Positions 27,030-34,523 of a DNA stretch of 37,643 nt are shown here, piece after piece. The DNA comes from an uncultured Verrucomicrobiales bacterium (lineage in GTDB: Bacteria; Verrucomicrobiota; Verrucomicrobiia; Verrucomicrobiales; DEV007): NCBI GenBank assembly GCA_937891465.1, contig CALAHF010000045.1:1-37643 (forward strand). Direction: 5' to 3'. Under the pieces are notes generated by a model. The model ran no database searches. It was given only the letters and a program-made list of their open reading frames with translations, and had not been told where the DNA came from. Every line of letters begins with the position of its first letter. Within the stretch, counting starts at the first letter, position 1. Both the position numbers and the translations under genes were made by a program.

Positions 27030-27896
27030 ATGCCGAATCCATGGACTGGGGTGGGAAACCCTTACACGAGAACTGAAGTCATTGAGCGCCTCCGCGATAC
27101 GCTGGCAAAAGGGGAGCCCATCATCGCTGCCGGAGCGGGCACTGGAATCAGTGCCAAGTTTATTGAAAAAGGCGGCGCGGATCTGATCATTATTTATAAC
27201 TCAGGTCGCTACCGCATGATGGGCCATGGCTCGATTGCTGGCATGATGGGCTATGGAGATGCGAACGCTGTTGCGATGGAAATCGGCGAATTCGAAGTGC
27301 TTCCAGTCGTGAAAGAAATTCCTGTGATTTGCGGTGTTCATTGTACCGACCCGCGACGTCGCATGTGGCACTGGCTACAGAAGGTGAAAGACATGGGTTT
27401 TTCAGGAATGAACAATTTCCCGACTCACTCGATTATTGATGGCGATTTCCGCCAGCAGCTCGAAGAGACCGGAATGGGAACCGACAAAGAAGTCGAGACC
27501 GTCGCGCTTTCTCGGAAGATGGATATTTTCTCGATTGTTTACGTGGCCTCTCCAGCGGAAGCCAAAGCGATGGCTGAAGCCGGAGCCGATGTGATCATAG
27601 CGCATGTGGGCTGCACAGTCGGCGGTTCGATCGGAGTCACGGATGCTGCGATGTCATTGGATGATGCAGCAGTTGCAACTCAGGCGATCATTGATGCCGG
27701 AAATTCGGTGAGAAAAGATGTCATTTATCTTTCTCACGGCGGACCAATTTTGACACCTGCGAATGCGGCTTTTATCAATGAGAAAACCGATGCGTCAGGT
27801 TTCGTTGGCGCTTCCAGCCTTGAGCGGATGGCTGTTGAAGAGTCCCTCACAAATCTAACGAAGGAATTCAAATCAATTCCTGTTAAGCGCTCTTAA
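27030..27896 (+). CDS. TIM-barrel PEP-hydrolase-like (Tm-1 C-terminal type) protein
   Basis: 288 residues from the ATG at 27030, chosen because relatives begin with MPNPWTGxGNPYTR; a GTG at 26970 would add 20 unusual residues. The sequence fits the phosphoenolpyruvate-hydrolase-like TIM-barrel family (PF09370 type): GEPIIAAGAGTGISAKF, DLIIIYNSGRYRM, GYGDANAVAME, GVHCTDPRR, FSGMNNFPT, LEETGMGTDKEVE, and SHGGPILTP plus GFVGASSLER for phosphate binding near the C-terminus. It is cytosolic, unlike most genes around it. It is 12 bp upstream of the Tm-1-like gene. In plant Tm-1 proteins an equivalent barrel is fused behind the ATP-binding part. The reaction in bacteria is not settled as far as I know. 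Confidence 0.88.
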   Translation: MPNPWTGVGNPYTRTEVIERLRDTLAKGEPIIAAGAGTGISAKFIEKGGADLIIIYNSGRYRMMGHGSIAGMMGYGDANAVAMEIGEFEVLPVVKEIPVICGVHCTDPRRRMWHWLQKVKDMGFSGMNNFPTHSIIDGDFRQQLEETGMGTDKEVETVALSRKMDIFSIVYVASPAEAKAMAEAGADVIIAHVGCTVGGSIGVTDAAMSLDDAAVATQAIIDAGNSVRKDVIYLSHGGPILTPANAAFINEKTDASGFVGASSLERMAVEESLTNLTKEFKSIPVKRS

Positions 27897-27908
27897 AATA
27901 TTTCTACT

Positions 27909-29105
27909 ATGGCAACCATTGCAGTCATCGGAACGCTCGACTCCAAAGGTCACGAGCATCAATTTGTAGCAGACCAAATCCGCTCGGCAGGGCATTCTGC
28001 CCTTTTGGTTGATGTGGGAACATTGGGCGAAACTCAGGTCGCACCAGACATCAAGCGTGACGAAATTCTTGAAGTGGCCGGATTGAAATTCGGTGAAGCG
28101 GAGGACCGTGGAGAGCGAGTCGGAGTTATGGCGAAGGCCTTGCCGATCTATCTCAATAAGCTAGTCGAAGATGGAAAGATCGACGGAGTGATTTCGCTCG
28201 GTGGCGGAGGCGGAACGGCCATTTCTACAGCAGGAATGCGGGCGCTTCCGATCGGTTTTCCGAAGCTGATGGTCAGCACACTGGCGAGTGGAAACACAGC
28301 TCATTACGTTGGCACGAATGACATCGTCATGTTTCCAAGCATCGTGGACGTGGCCGGTCTGAATCAGATTTCAAAAACGATTTTTGCGCGCGCAGCGGGT
28401 GCCATTTGCGGCATGGCGAAGGCAAAGACATCGATTGTCGAAGAAAAGCCGATCATTGTCGCCAGCATGTTCGGGAACACGACCGAGTGTGTCGATCACG
28501 CTCGCAAGATTCTCGAAGAGAAAGGCTACGAAGTGCTCGTTTTTCCCGCGACCGGAACTGGCGGCAAGACGATGGAATCGCTCATCGAAAGCGGTATGGT
28601 CAAAGGCGTTCTTGATATCACGACAACGGAGTGGGCTGATGAATTAACCGGCGCAACGTTGAGCGCAGGGCCAGCTCGACTGGAAGCGACTGGGAAAGCT
28701 GGGATTCCCGCGATCGTTACACCGGGTTGTCTCGACATGGCGAATTTTGGCGAGCCGGATACCGTTCCTGAAAAATACGAAGGGCGGAATTTTTATCACC
28801 ACAATCCGCAGGTCACCCTGATGCGGACGAATGCAGAAGAATGTTCTCAGCTCGGGAAGATTCTGGCAGAAAAAGTGAATGCCTACACCGCGCCGGTCAC
28901 GGTTCTCTTGCCGGCAAAGGCGATCAGTATCATTAGCGCCGAAGGTCAACCGTTTTACGATGCAGAAGCAGATGCGGCGTTATTTTCCGCGATCAAAGAA
29001 AACCTGTTCGATTCGGTCGAACTCATCGAAGTCGATGCAGAAATCAACGCGCCAGAATTTTCAAACGCCTGCGCCGAAGCGCTTCTTAAAAATCTCGCTG
29101 GCTGA
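27909..29105 (+). CDS. Tm-1-like ATP-binding domain protein (UPF0261)
   Basis: 398 residues, start ATG 12 bp after the preceding stop. It begins MATIAVIGTLDSKGHE, the signature opening of UPF0261/Tm-1-like proteins. Other family phrases are VDVGTLG, GDGVISLGGGGG-like glycine run at about 98-104 (ISLGGGGGTA), KLMVSTLASGNTAHYVGTNDI, PSIVDVAGLNQ, SMFGNTTECVDHAR, VFPATGTGGKTME and VTPGCLDMANFG. The N-terminal half of the tomato Tm-1 resistance protein is homologous and binds ATP. No signal peptide, so cytosolic. Together with the barrel gene it gives a two-gene equivalent of the Tm-1 polypeptide. Its place in a sulfatase region suggests processing of a small carboxylic or sugar acid, but this is inference. 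Confidence 0.92.
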   Translation: MATIAVIGTLDSKGHEHQFVADQIRSAGHSALLVDVGTLGETQVAPDIKRDEILEVAGLKFGEAEDRGERVGVMAKALPIYLNKLVEDGKIDGVISLGGGGGTAISTAGMRALPIGFPKLMVSTLASGNTAHYVGTNDIVMFPSIVDVAGLNQISKTIFARAAGAICGMAKAKTSIVEEKPIIVASMFGNTTECVDHARKILEEKGYEVLVFPATGTGGKTMESLIESGMVKGVLDITTTEWADELTGATLSAGPARLEATGKAGIPAIVTPGCLDMANFGEPDTVPEKYEGRNFYHHNPQVTLMRTNAEECSQLGKILAEKVNAYTAPVTVLLPAKAISIISAEGQPFYDAEADAALFSAIKENLFDSVELIEVDAEINAPEFSNACAEALLKNLAG

Positions 29106-29118
29106 AAAATCAGTTTTA

Positions 29119-29215
29119 CGATCCAACAGGGTAAGTTGGACGAACCAACCCTATTGGTTCGAAAATGCTTTTCGAACAGACCCTATTGATTCGTTAAGCA
29201 GACCCTATTGGATCG
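29119..29215. repeat. Intergenic palindrome, copy C, plus two extra right half-units
   Basis: A full 43-bp unit lies at 29119-29161 (CAACAGGGT pairing with ACCCTATTG, CGA/TCG ends). Two additional right-hand half-units follow at about 29174-29193 and 29194-29215, each with CAGACCCTATTG followed by ATTCG or GATCG. The cluster fills most of the gap between the Tm-1-like and Dabb genes and ends 22 nt before the ATG at 29238. Confidence 0.8.
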
Positions 29216-29237
29216 AAAATTTTAAAACCTAACAATT

Positions 29238-29546
29238 ATGCCACAAGTCAAACACTACGGATGTTTTCAGTTCAATGAAGGCACTACTGAAGAAACAATC
29301 ACCGAATGCTTTTCGGCAATGGAAGGAATGGTCGGATCAATTCCCGGCTTGCTCGATTTTAATTACGGCCCCTACGATTCTGCTGAGGGATTGAACGAGG
29401 GATACACGCATGGATTTATCATGACGTTCGACAGCCCTCAATCGCGCGACGAATACCTGCCGCTTCCGCATCACGAAAAAGTGAAAGAAATCGTGGTTCC
29501 GAATTTGGAGCGCGTTGTTGTGTTCGACTTCAACATGCCTGAGTGA
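29238..29546 (+). CDS. Dabb (stress-responsive alpha/beta-barrel) domain protein
   Basis: 102 residues, the usual length of a single dimeric alpha/beta-barrel (Dabb) domain. It opens VKHYGCFQFNEGTTEE, has GMVGSIPGLLDFNYG in the middle and THGFIMTFDSPQSRDEYLPLPHHEKVKE near the C-terminus; this 'LPHPxH' segment is the family's most recognisable part. Dabb proteins bind small aromatic or polyketide-like ligands or act as small oxygenases or cyclases; the role here is unknown. It is cytosolic. It is preceded by the repeat cluster and followed after 25 bp by a sulfatase gene, so it may open that transcription unit. Confidence 0.85.
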   Translation: MPQVKHYGCFQFNEGTTEETITECFSAMEGMVGSIPGLLDFNYGPYDSAEGLNEGYTHGFIMTFDSPQSRDEYLPLPHHEKVKEIVVPNLERVVVFDFNMPE

Positions 29547-29571
29547 GCAGCGAACCCATACAAGCCCAGCT

Positions 29572-31062
29572 ATGAAAATTTTTAGATACCTAGCGTTTCT
29601 TGTTACAGTGTTTTTTTTATCGCAGGCATCCGATGCCGAAGATCGGCAGCCGAATGTGATTTTTGTTCTGACGGACGATCTCGGATATTCCGATATCGGC
29701 TGTTACGGAGCGAAGAAAGTTAAGACGCCGAATATGGATCGGCTTGCTGCCGAAGGGCTTCGATTTACCCACTTTCATACGGCGGCTTCGATTTGTTCGC
29801 CGTCGCGCGCGGCATTTCTGACGGGTGCCTATCCCCAGCGGGCGGGGCTCTATATGGGAATCAATCCCAAGCGCACCGCCCATTGGTATCTTGGTCTGAA
29901 TCCGGATGAGGTGACTATCGCGGAGCAGTTCAAATCAAAAGGTTACGAAACCTGCATGGTTGGGAAATGGCATCTCGGCACGGAGCCGGAATTCAGTATG
30001 TTGAAGCAGGGGTTTGATCAGTATTTTGGGATGCCGTGTAATTTCGATCATGATCCGCGTTTCCTCGATGGGGAAACAGTGACGTTTGAAAAGACACCGC
30101 TGGACCAATTGACGGAGCTTTATACGGATCGAGTTACGAAGTTTATCCGAGAGCAGGGCGAGAAGCCGTTTTTTCTCTATTACGCGCACAACTATCCGCA
30201 TACGCCCTATAAAGCGGGCGAAAAATTTCGTGGTTCGTCGAAGGACGGCGTGCGAGGTGATATCATGCAGGAAATGGACTGGGGCATTGGGGAAATGATG
30301 AAGGTGTTGGAAGAAACTGGCGTGGCGGAAAATACGCTGGTGGTTTTCACCTCGGACAATGGCCCTACGAAAAATGAATACGCCTTGCCTTACCGCGGGA
30401 CGAAATACGTGACACTTGAGGGCGGGCATCGCGTTCCGTTCATTCTGCATTGGCCAGCAAAAATCAAAGAAGCGCACGTCATCGATACGCCGATTCAGGC
30501 GATGGATTTGTTCCCGACGCTTTCGGAAGTTATTGGCGCGCCAATGCCAGAAAGTCGGGTTTATGATGGGGTTAGCTTGTTGCCGCTGCTGAACGGCGAA
30601 ACTTTGGCGCGTGCGTCGGAAGAGCCGTTTTTCTACTACAACTGCGAAAACTTCCAGGCCGTTCGCATGGGAGACTGGAAACTGCATTTACCTCGTAGTG
30701 CGGAACAGCTTCCGTTTTGGGAAAAGAACAAAGCGTTTCTAAAACTGACATCGCCCGTGCTCTTTGATTTGAAAACGGATCCGTCGGAGAGCAATGATGT
30801 TGCAAATGAGAATCCTGAAATGGTTTCCAAACTGAAGGCACTCGCCGATGAGACGCGTGGTGAGTTAGGTGAATATTCACAACGCGGAAGTGGACAACGC
30901 CCGACCGGGAGCGCGATTGCGGACGCACCGATCATTCCAACTGCGAAGGATTGGGGGACTGTAGATCCTGACATGGCGAAACGGATTTCCGACGAACGTC
31001 AGAAACGATACCCGGACATGAAGTTTGGAAAGAAAGCAAAAAGACCGAAGAAGAAAAAATGA
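29572..31062 (+). CDS. Secreted sulfatase with Lys-rich C-terminal tail
   Basis: 496 residues from the ATG at 29572, which begins the signal peptide (YLAFLVTVFFLSQASDAE). LTDDLGYSD is at 33-41, the formylglycine motif is C75-S-P-S-R79, VGKWHLGT is present, NYPHTP follows and TSDNGPTK is the second metal site, then EGGHRVPF and the C-terminal CENFQAVRMGDWKLHL. The final residues are strongly basic (KKAKRPKKKK). Its TGA stop overlaps the next gene's ATG (ATGA), a sign of translational coupling to the esterase. It looks catalytically complete. Substrate unknown; the coupling to an esterase suggests it works on a glycan carrying both sulfate and acyl groups. Confidence 0.93.
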   Translation: MKIFRYLAFLVTVFFLSQASDAEDRQPNVIFVLTDDLGYSDIGCYGAKKVKTPNMDRLAAEGLRFTHFHTAASICSPSRAAFLTGAYPQRAGLYMGINPKRTAHWYLGLNPDEVTIAEQFKSKGYETCMVGKWHLGTEPEFSMLKQGFDQYFGMPCNFDHDPRFLDGETVTFEKTPLDQLTELYTDRVTKFIREQGEKPFFLYYAHNYPHTPYKAGEKFRGSSKDGVRGDIMQEMDWGIGEMMKVLEETGVAENTLVVFTSDNGPTKNEYALPYRGTKYVTLEGGHRVPFILHWPAKIKEAHVIDTPIQAMDLFPTLSEVIGAPMPESRVYDGVSLLPLLNGETLARASEEPFFYYNCENFQAVRMGDWKLHLPRSAEQLPFWEKNKAFLKLTSPVLFDLKTDPSESNDVANENPEMVSKLKALADETRGELGEYSQRGSGQRPTGSAIADAPIIPTAKDWGTVDPDMAKRISDERQKRYPDMKFGKKAKRPKKKK

Positions 31063-32957
31063 TCGATCCATTCAAGTTGATTCGCATGCCTCGTATCTGT
31101 CTGGTTTTTTCTATTATCGTTTTGTCAGGAGGTGTTGGTTTTGCTCAACTCAAAGAGACGTTGCCTCCGTTGACTGATGGAAAAGCACCCCAAACTCTTG
31201 ACGGATTGTGGGCTGGATTCGATCCACGAGCCGAGCCGCTGGACATCGAAGTGCTCAAGGCGTGGGAAGAGGATGATGTTGTGCTGATGGTTTTGCGCTA
31301 TCGCGTGGGAATTTTCAAAGGGCAGAAATCGATGGTCGCTGCGGTTTTTGGCTATCCGAAAGGAGGGGAGAGTTTACCGGGGTTAGTTCAGATTCATGGT
31401 GGCGGTCAGTATGCGGACCACAAGGCGGTGTTGACCAATGCAAAGCGGGGATACGCCACGATTTCGATTTCGTGGGCAGGCCGAATCAGCGCGCTGGGCT
31501 ATTCGGTTTCGCCCAATGTGGTGCAGCTTTTCTGGGATGGAAAAACGGATGACCCCAATTACAAAATCACAACGGATTGGGGAGCACTCGACGGCTATCA
31601 CGCGCCGTCGCGAAACAAAGGGAATGTTTTCCCGGCAATCAAGGTAGGTGATTGGACATTGGATCAAGTTCCGTCTCCGCGAAACAACAGTTGGTTTCTT
31701 GCTGCGATGGCAGCTCGCCGAGCGCTGACGTTGCTGGAACAAAATCCGAAGGTGGACCCTGAAAAGCTGGGGGTGTATGGGCATTCGATGGGTGGCAAGC
31801 TGACCGTGATGACAACGGGTTCCGATGATCGCGTCAAGGCAGCAGCGCCCTCTTGTGGCGGAATTAGCGACCGATCCAATGAGGATCCTTTGTTCCGGGC
31901 AACCATCGGCGACGATCCTTATTTGAAGCGCATCGATTGCCCGATCATGTTTCTCAGCCCCGCCAATGATTTTCACGGACGGATCAACGATTTACAAATT
32001 GCCGTCACCGAAATTGATACCAGGGAATGGCGCGCGACTTGTTCGCCCCATCACAACCATCAGGACACGGCGGAGTATGAAGTCGCGACGCAGCTATGGT
32101 TTGATCAACATTTGAAGGGAGCGTTCACGACGCCTCAGACTCCGGGCGCGGAATTGAAATTGAAAACTGCCCACGGAATTCCCAGCTTTACGGTTCGTCC
32201 GGATTCAGCAAAGCCGATTGTGTCAGTCGATGTCTTCTATACGCAACAGGGCCAAATGGATGGGGCCAAAGATGACATGAATAATACAAAAGCTCGCTTC
32301 TGGCATCATGCGCCGGCAACGAAGCAAAATGGCAAGTGGAATGCCGAAGTTCCCATCTTCAGCACTGACGAGCCGCTCTGGGTTTATGCGAATGTGACAT
32401 ACGATCTCGAAACGCCGATCACTGGTGCCGGTTATTACTACGGCGTTTACACTGCTGAAGAGTTCACTCTCTCATCTCTGATGCCGATGGCATCCCCCGC
32501 CGATCTCAAAGCCGCTGGCGTCAAAGCGACCCGCCAACCTTCGACCGTAATTGAAAGCTTCGAGGGAGATTGGGAAAAGGAATGGTTCACTTACAAACCG
32601 GATCAGTGGGGGCGAAAAACTCACAAGGTCTACGATCCGCAATGGGCCGCGCCTGCAGGAGCGAAACTGGCGATCGAAGTTCAATCGGAGAAGCCGAATA
32701 AAATGGTGATCGGAATTGATCAGTTTGTTGCGGAAGTTGAGGTGAAAGGTGGCGTCGAATGGCAGTCGATCGTTCTTTCACCATCCGACTTTCAGGACTC
32801 TGCACGGGAAGCATTGACAAGTCTGGAGGGCATCAAAGAACTACGGTTCGCTGACCAAGAAAACTTACGAGATAAGCAGACTAAGAAGAATCGGAAGATA
32901 GGAGCGACTTGGAATGGAAAGGCTCCCGCTTTTCGAAACCTTCACTGGAAGAACTAA
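31059..32957 (+). CDS. Exported alpha/beta-hydrolase (acetylxylan-esterase/dienelactone-hydrolase-like) with C-terminal beta domain
   Basis: 632 residues; the ATG at 31059 overlaps the previous stop by four bases. An in-frame ATG at 31086 would give a shorter signal peptide (ICLVFSIIVLSGGVGFA). The catalytic domain has an HGGG at 113-116, nucleophile Ser243 in GVYGHSMGG (241-246), a likely acid Asp304 in SPANDF, and His at 331-334 (SPHHNHQD). Residues about 360-490 are a beta-rich module. The last part, from about 510, contains a jelly-roll-like segment (IESFEGDWEKEWFTYKPDQW ends at 20 residues). It is probably a periplasmic carbohydrate esterase acting with the coupled sulfatase. A 46-codon cytochrome c remnant starts immediately after its stop. 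Confidence 0.83.
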   Translation: MIDPFKLIRMPRICLVFSIIVLSGGVGFAQLKETLPPLTDGKAPQTLDGLWAGFDPRAEPLDIEVLKAWEEDDVVLMVLRYRVGIFKGQKSMVAAVFGYPKGGESLPGLVQIHGGGQYADHKAVLTNAKRGYATISISWAGRISALGYSVSPNVVQLFWDGKTDDPNYKITTDWGALDGYHAPSRNKGNVFPAIKVGDWTLDQVPSPRNNSWFLAAMAARRALTLLEQNPKVDPEKLGVYGHSMGGKLTVMTTGSDDRVKAAAPSCGGISDRSNEDPLFRATIGDDPYLKRIDCPIMFLSPANDFHGRINDLQIAVTEIDTREWRATCSPHHNHQDTAEYEVATQLWFDQHLKGAFTTPQTPGAELKLKTAHGIPSFTVRPDSAKPIVSVDVFYTQQGQMDGAKDDMNNTKARFWHHAPATKQNGKWNAEVPIFSTDEPLWVYANVTYDLETPITGAGYYYGVYTAEEFTLSSLMPMASPADLKAAGVKATRQPSTVIESFEGDWEKEWFTYKPDQWGRKTHKVYDPQWAAPAGAKLAIEVQSEKPNKMVIGIDQFVAEVEVKGGVEWQSIVLSPSDFQDSAREALTSLEGIKELRFADQENLRDKQTKKNRKIGATWNGKAPAFRNLHWKN

Positions 32958-33098
32958 ATGATATCCACGAAACGACTCTCCAAAAAAATACTCGCCGGTT
33001 GCTTTCTGGCGATTTCGTCCGCCCTGGCAGATCTGACTGGAGGAATGTCCGCTGAACAGGTGGCTTCAATCGTTGCTTATCTGAAAACGGTGAAGTGA
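32958..33098 (+). pseudogene. Cytochrome c remnant: signal peptide joined to a C-terminal helix
   Basis: A 46-codon frame starting directly after the esterase stop (TAAATG). Residues 1-24 form a plausible signal peptide (Lys-rich start, then ILAGCFLAISSALA). The remainder, LTGGMSAEQVASIVAYLKTVK-like in its last 17 residues (MSAEQVASIVAYLKTVK), matches the typical C-terminal helix of small class I cytochromes c. There is no CxxCH heme site and no room for one. The simplest reading is that an in-frame internal deletion removed the heme-binding middle of a gene of about 100-130 codons. It could still be translated as a small exported peptide. Confidence 0.6.
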
Positions 33099-33195
33099 CC
33101 GATTTGAATCATTCCCCTCCGCTGGAATACAAATGTGGATTTGAACCATTGCGATTTAACGGGTCGTTCCTTACCCTAATCGAAATTTCAAATTC

Positions 33196-34341
33196 ATGAG
33201 CGACGCGATCAATCCTAAATACCCTTCTATCGAGCATCTCCGGGAACGTGCGCGGCAGCGCATGCCGCGATTTGCGTTCGAATATCTCGAAGGTGGCTGC
33301 AATTCTGAGATCAACCTCAAGCGGAACACCAGCGAGATTCGCGACGTCCAGCTGAAGCCATGGTATCTCCGGGATTATCCCGGCTCCGATCAGTCGACTG
33401 AGATTTTCGGGAAAACCTATGACGCTCCCTTTGGTATTTCACCGATCGGACTTCAAGGCTTGATGTGGCCGGGGGCGACGGAGATTCTGGCCGCAGCAGC
33501 TCACAAACATAATGTCCCTTTCATTCTCAGCACCGTGGGAACGGCTAGTATCGAAACCGTTGCGGAGCTGACCGAAGGCAATGCGTGGTTTCAGCTGTAT
33601 CATCCCGCCGAAGACGACCTTCGCGACAAATTGCTGGACCGCGTCGCTGATGCCGGGCTACCCGTTTTGGTGATCCTCGCCGACACACCGACCTTTGCTT
33701 ATCGGCCCAAAGAAATCAAAAACGGCCTCTCGATTCCACCGCAGATGTCGCTCAGCAACGTCATCCAAATGATGACCCATCCGACATGGTCTTTCAGTCA
33801 GTTGTTTGCTGGAGCTCCCGAATTCAAGACGATGACGCCATACCTCCCGAAAGGGCTCAGCATGAAACACCTCGGGTTGTTCATGAACAAAACGTTTTCC
33901 GGTCGGCTTAATCCTGACAAGATCGGTGCGCTTCGCGATCGGTGGAAAGGCAAGCTGGTCATCAAAGGAATCGTGAATCCTGAAGATGCGGAGAAAGCAA
34001 TCAGTCTCGGAGTTGATGGAATGATCGTTTCCAATCACGGCGGTCGGCAGCTCGACGCCGGTCAATCAACCATCAAGCCCATGACCGAGCTGGCCAAAGA
34101 GTTCGGCGACAAGACCACCATGATGATCGATAGCGGACTCCGTGGTGGTCCTGACATTGCAAATGCCCTCGCCAGCGGAGCGAAATTCACCTTTATGGGC
34201 CGTTCCTTTATGTATGGCGTCGGTGCCCTTGGGAAAAGCGGCGGCGATCACACGATTTCGATGCTGAAAAAACAAATCCAGCAAGTCATGGAACAGATTG
34301 GGTGCGAAAAAGTCGCCGATTTCCCGAGGCATTTGATCTAA
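33196..34341 (+). CDS. FMN-dependent alpha-hydroxy-acid oxidase/dehydrogenase
   Basis: 381 residues, a normal length for the L-lactate dehydrogenase/glycolate oxidase family. It is a cytosolic TIM barrel. Motifs: FEYLEGG at 28-34, FGISPIGLQGLMWPGAT around 79-95, STVGTASIE at 112-120, FQLY at 132-135, ADTPTFAYRPKEIKNGL at 162-178, the flavin lysine in LVIKGIV (K257), the active-site SNHGGRQLD with His281 and Arg284, and DSGLRGGPDIANALASGA for FMN phosphate binding. It oxidises a 2-hydroxy acid to a 2-keto acid with FMN. The exact acid is unknown; in this context a sugar-derived acid is plausible. It is preceded by a 97-bp gap with no clear ribosome site and followed by two half-copies of the intergenic repeat. 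Confidence 0.92.
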   Translation: MSDAINPKYPSIEHLRERARQRMPRFAFEYLEGGCNSEINLKRNTSEIRDVQLKPWYLRDYPGSDQSTEIFGKTYDAPFGISPIGLQGLMWPGATEILAAAAHKHNVPFILSTVGTASIETVAELTEGNAWFQLYHPAEDDLRDKLLDRVADAGLPVLVILADTPTFAYRPKEIKNGLSIPPQMSLSNVIQMMTHPTWSFSQLFAGAPEFKTMTPYLPKGLSMKHLGLFMNKTFSGRLNPDKIGALRDRWKGKLVIKGIVNPEDAEKAISLGVDGMIVSNHGGRQLDAGQSTIKPMTELAKEFGDKTTMMIDSGLRGGPDIANALASGAKFTFMGRSFMYGVGALGKSGGDHTISMLKKQIQQVMEQIGCEKVADFPRHLI

Positions 34342-34351
34342 TAGCGTTTCA

Positions 34352-34394
34352 CGAACCAACAGGGTATGTTCGACGAACCAACAGGGTATGTTCG
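34352..34394. repeat. Two direct half-units of the intergenic palindrome, copy D
   Basis: Two identical 21-bp left half-units (each CGAACCAACAGGGT followed by ATGTTCG) stand head to tail with one base between them, at 34352-34372 and 34374-34394. Unlike copies A-C there is no right arm. The block lies 10 bp after the oxidase stop and 129 bp before the next sulfatase start. Confidence 0.8.
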
Positions 34395-34523
34395 TGAAAG
34401 CATTTCTAAATCCCGATGTGGATTTCAACGATGGAAATTTCCCGTCTCATCTGGCAAGATGTGAGTGTGTTCGAAGGATTTTGAATCGATTCGTCCGGCC
34501 ACACTTCCTCTGAAAATATTCTT

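Noticed and set aside
34352-34394. Short direct repeats as a CRISPR array
   Set aside because: Only two units with a 1-bp spacer, no cas genes, and the same half-unit occurs as part of a palindrome at three other loci.
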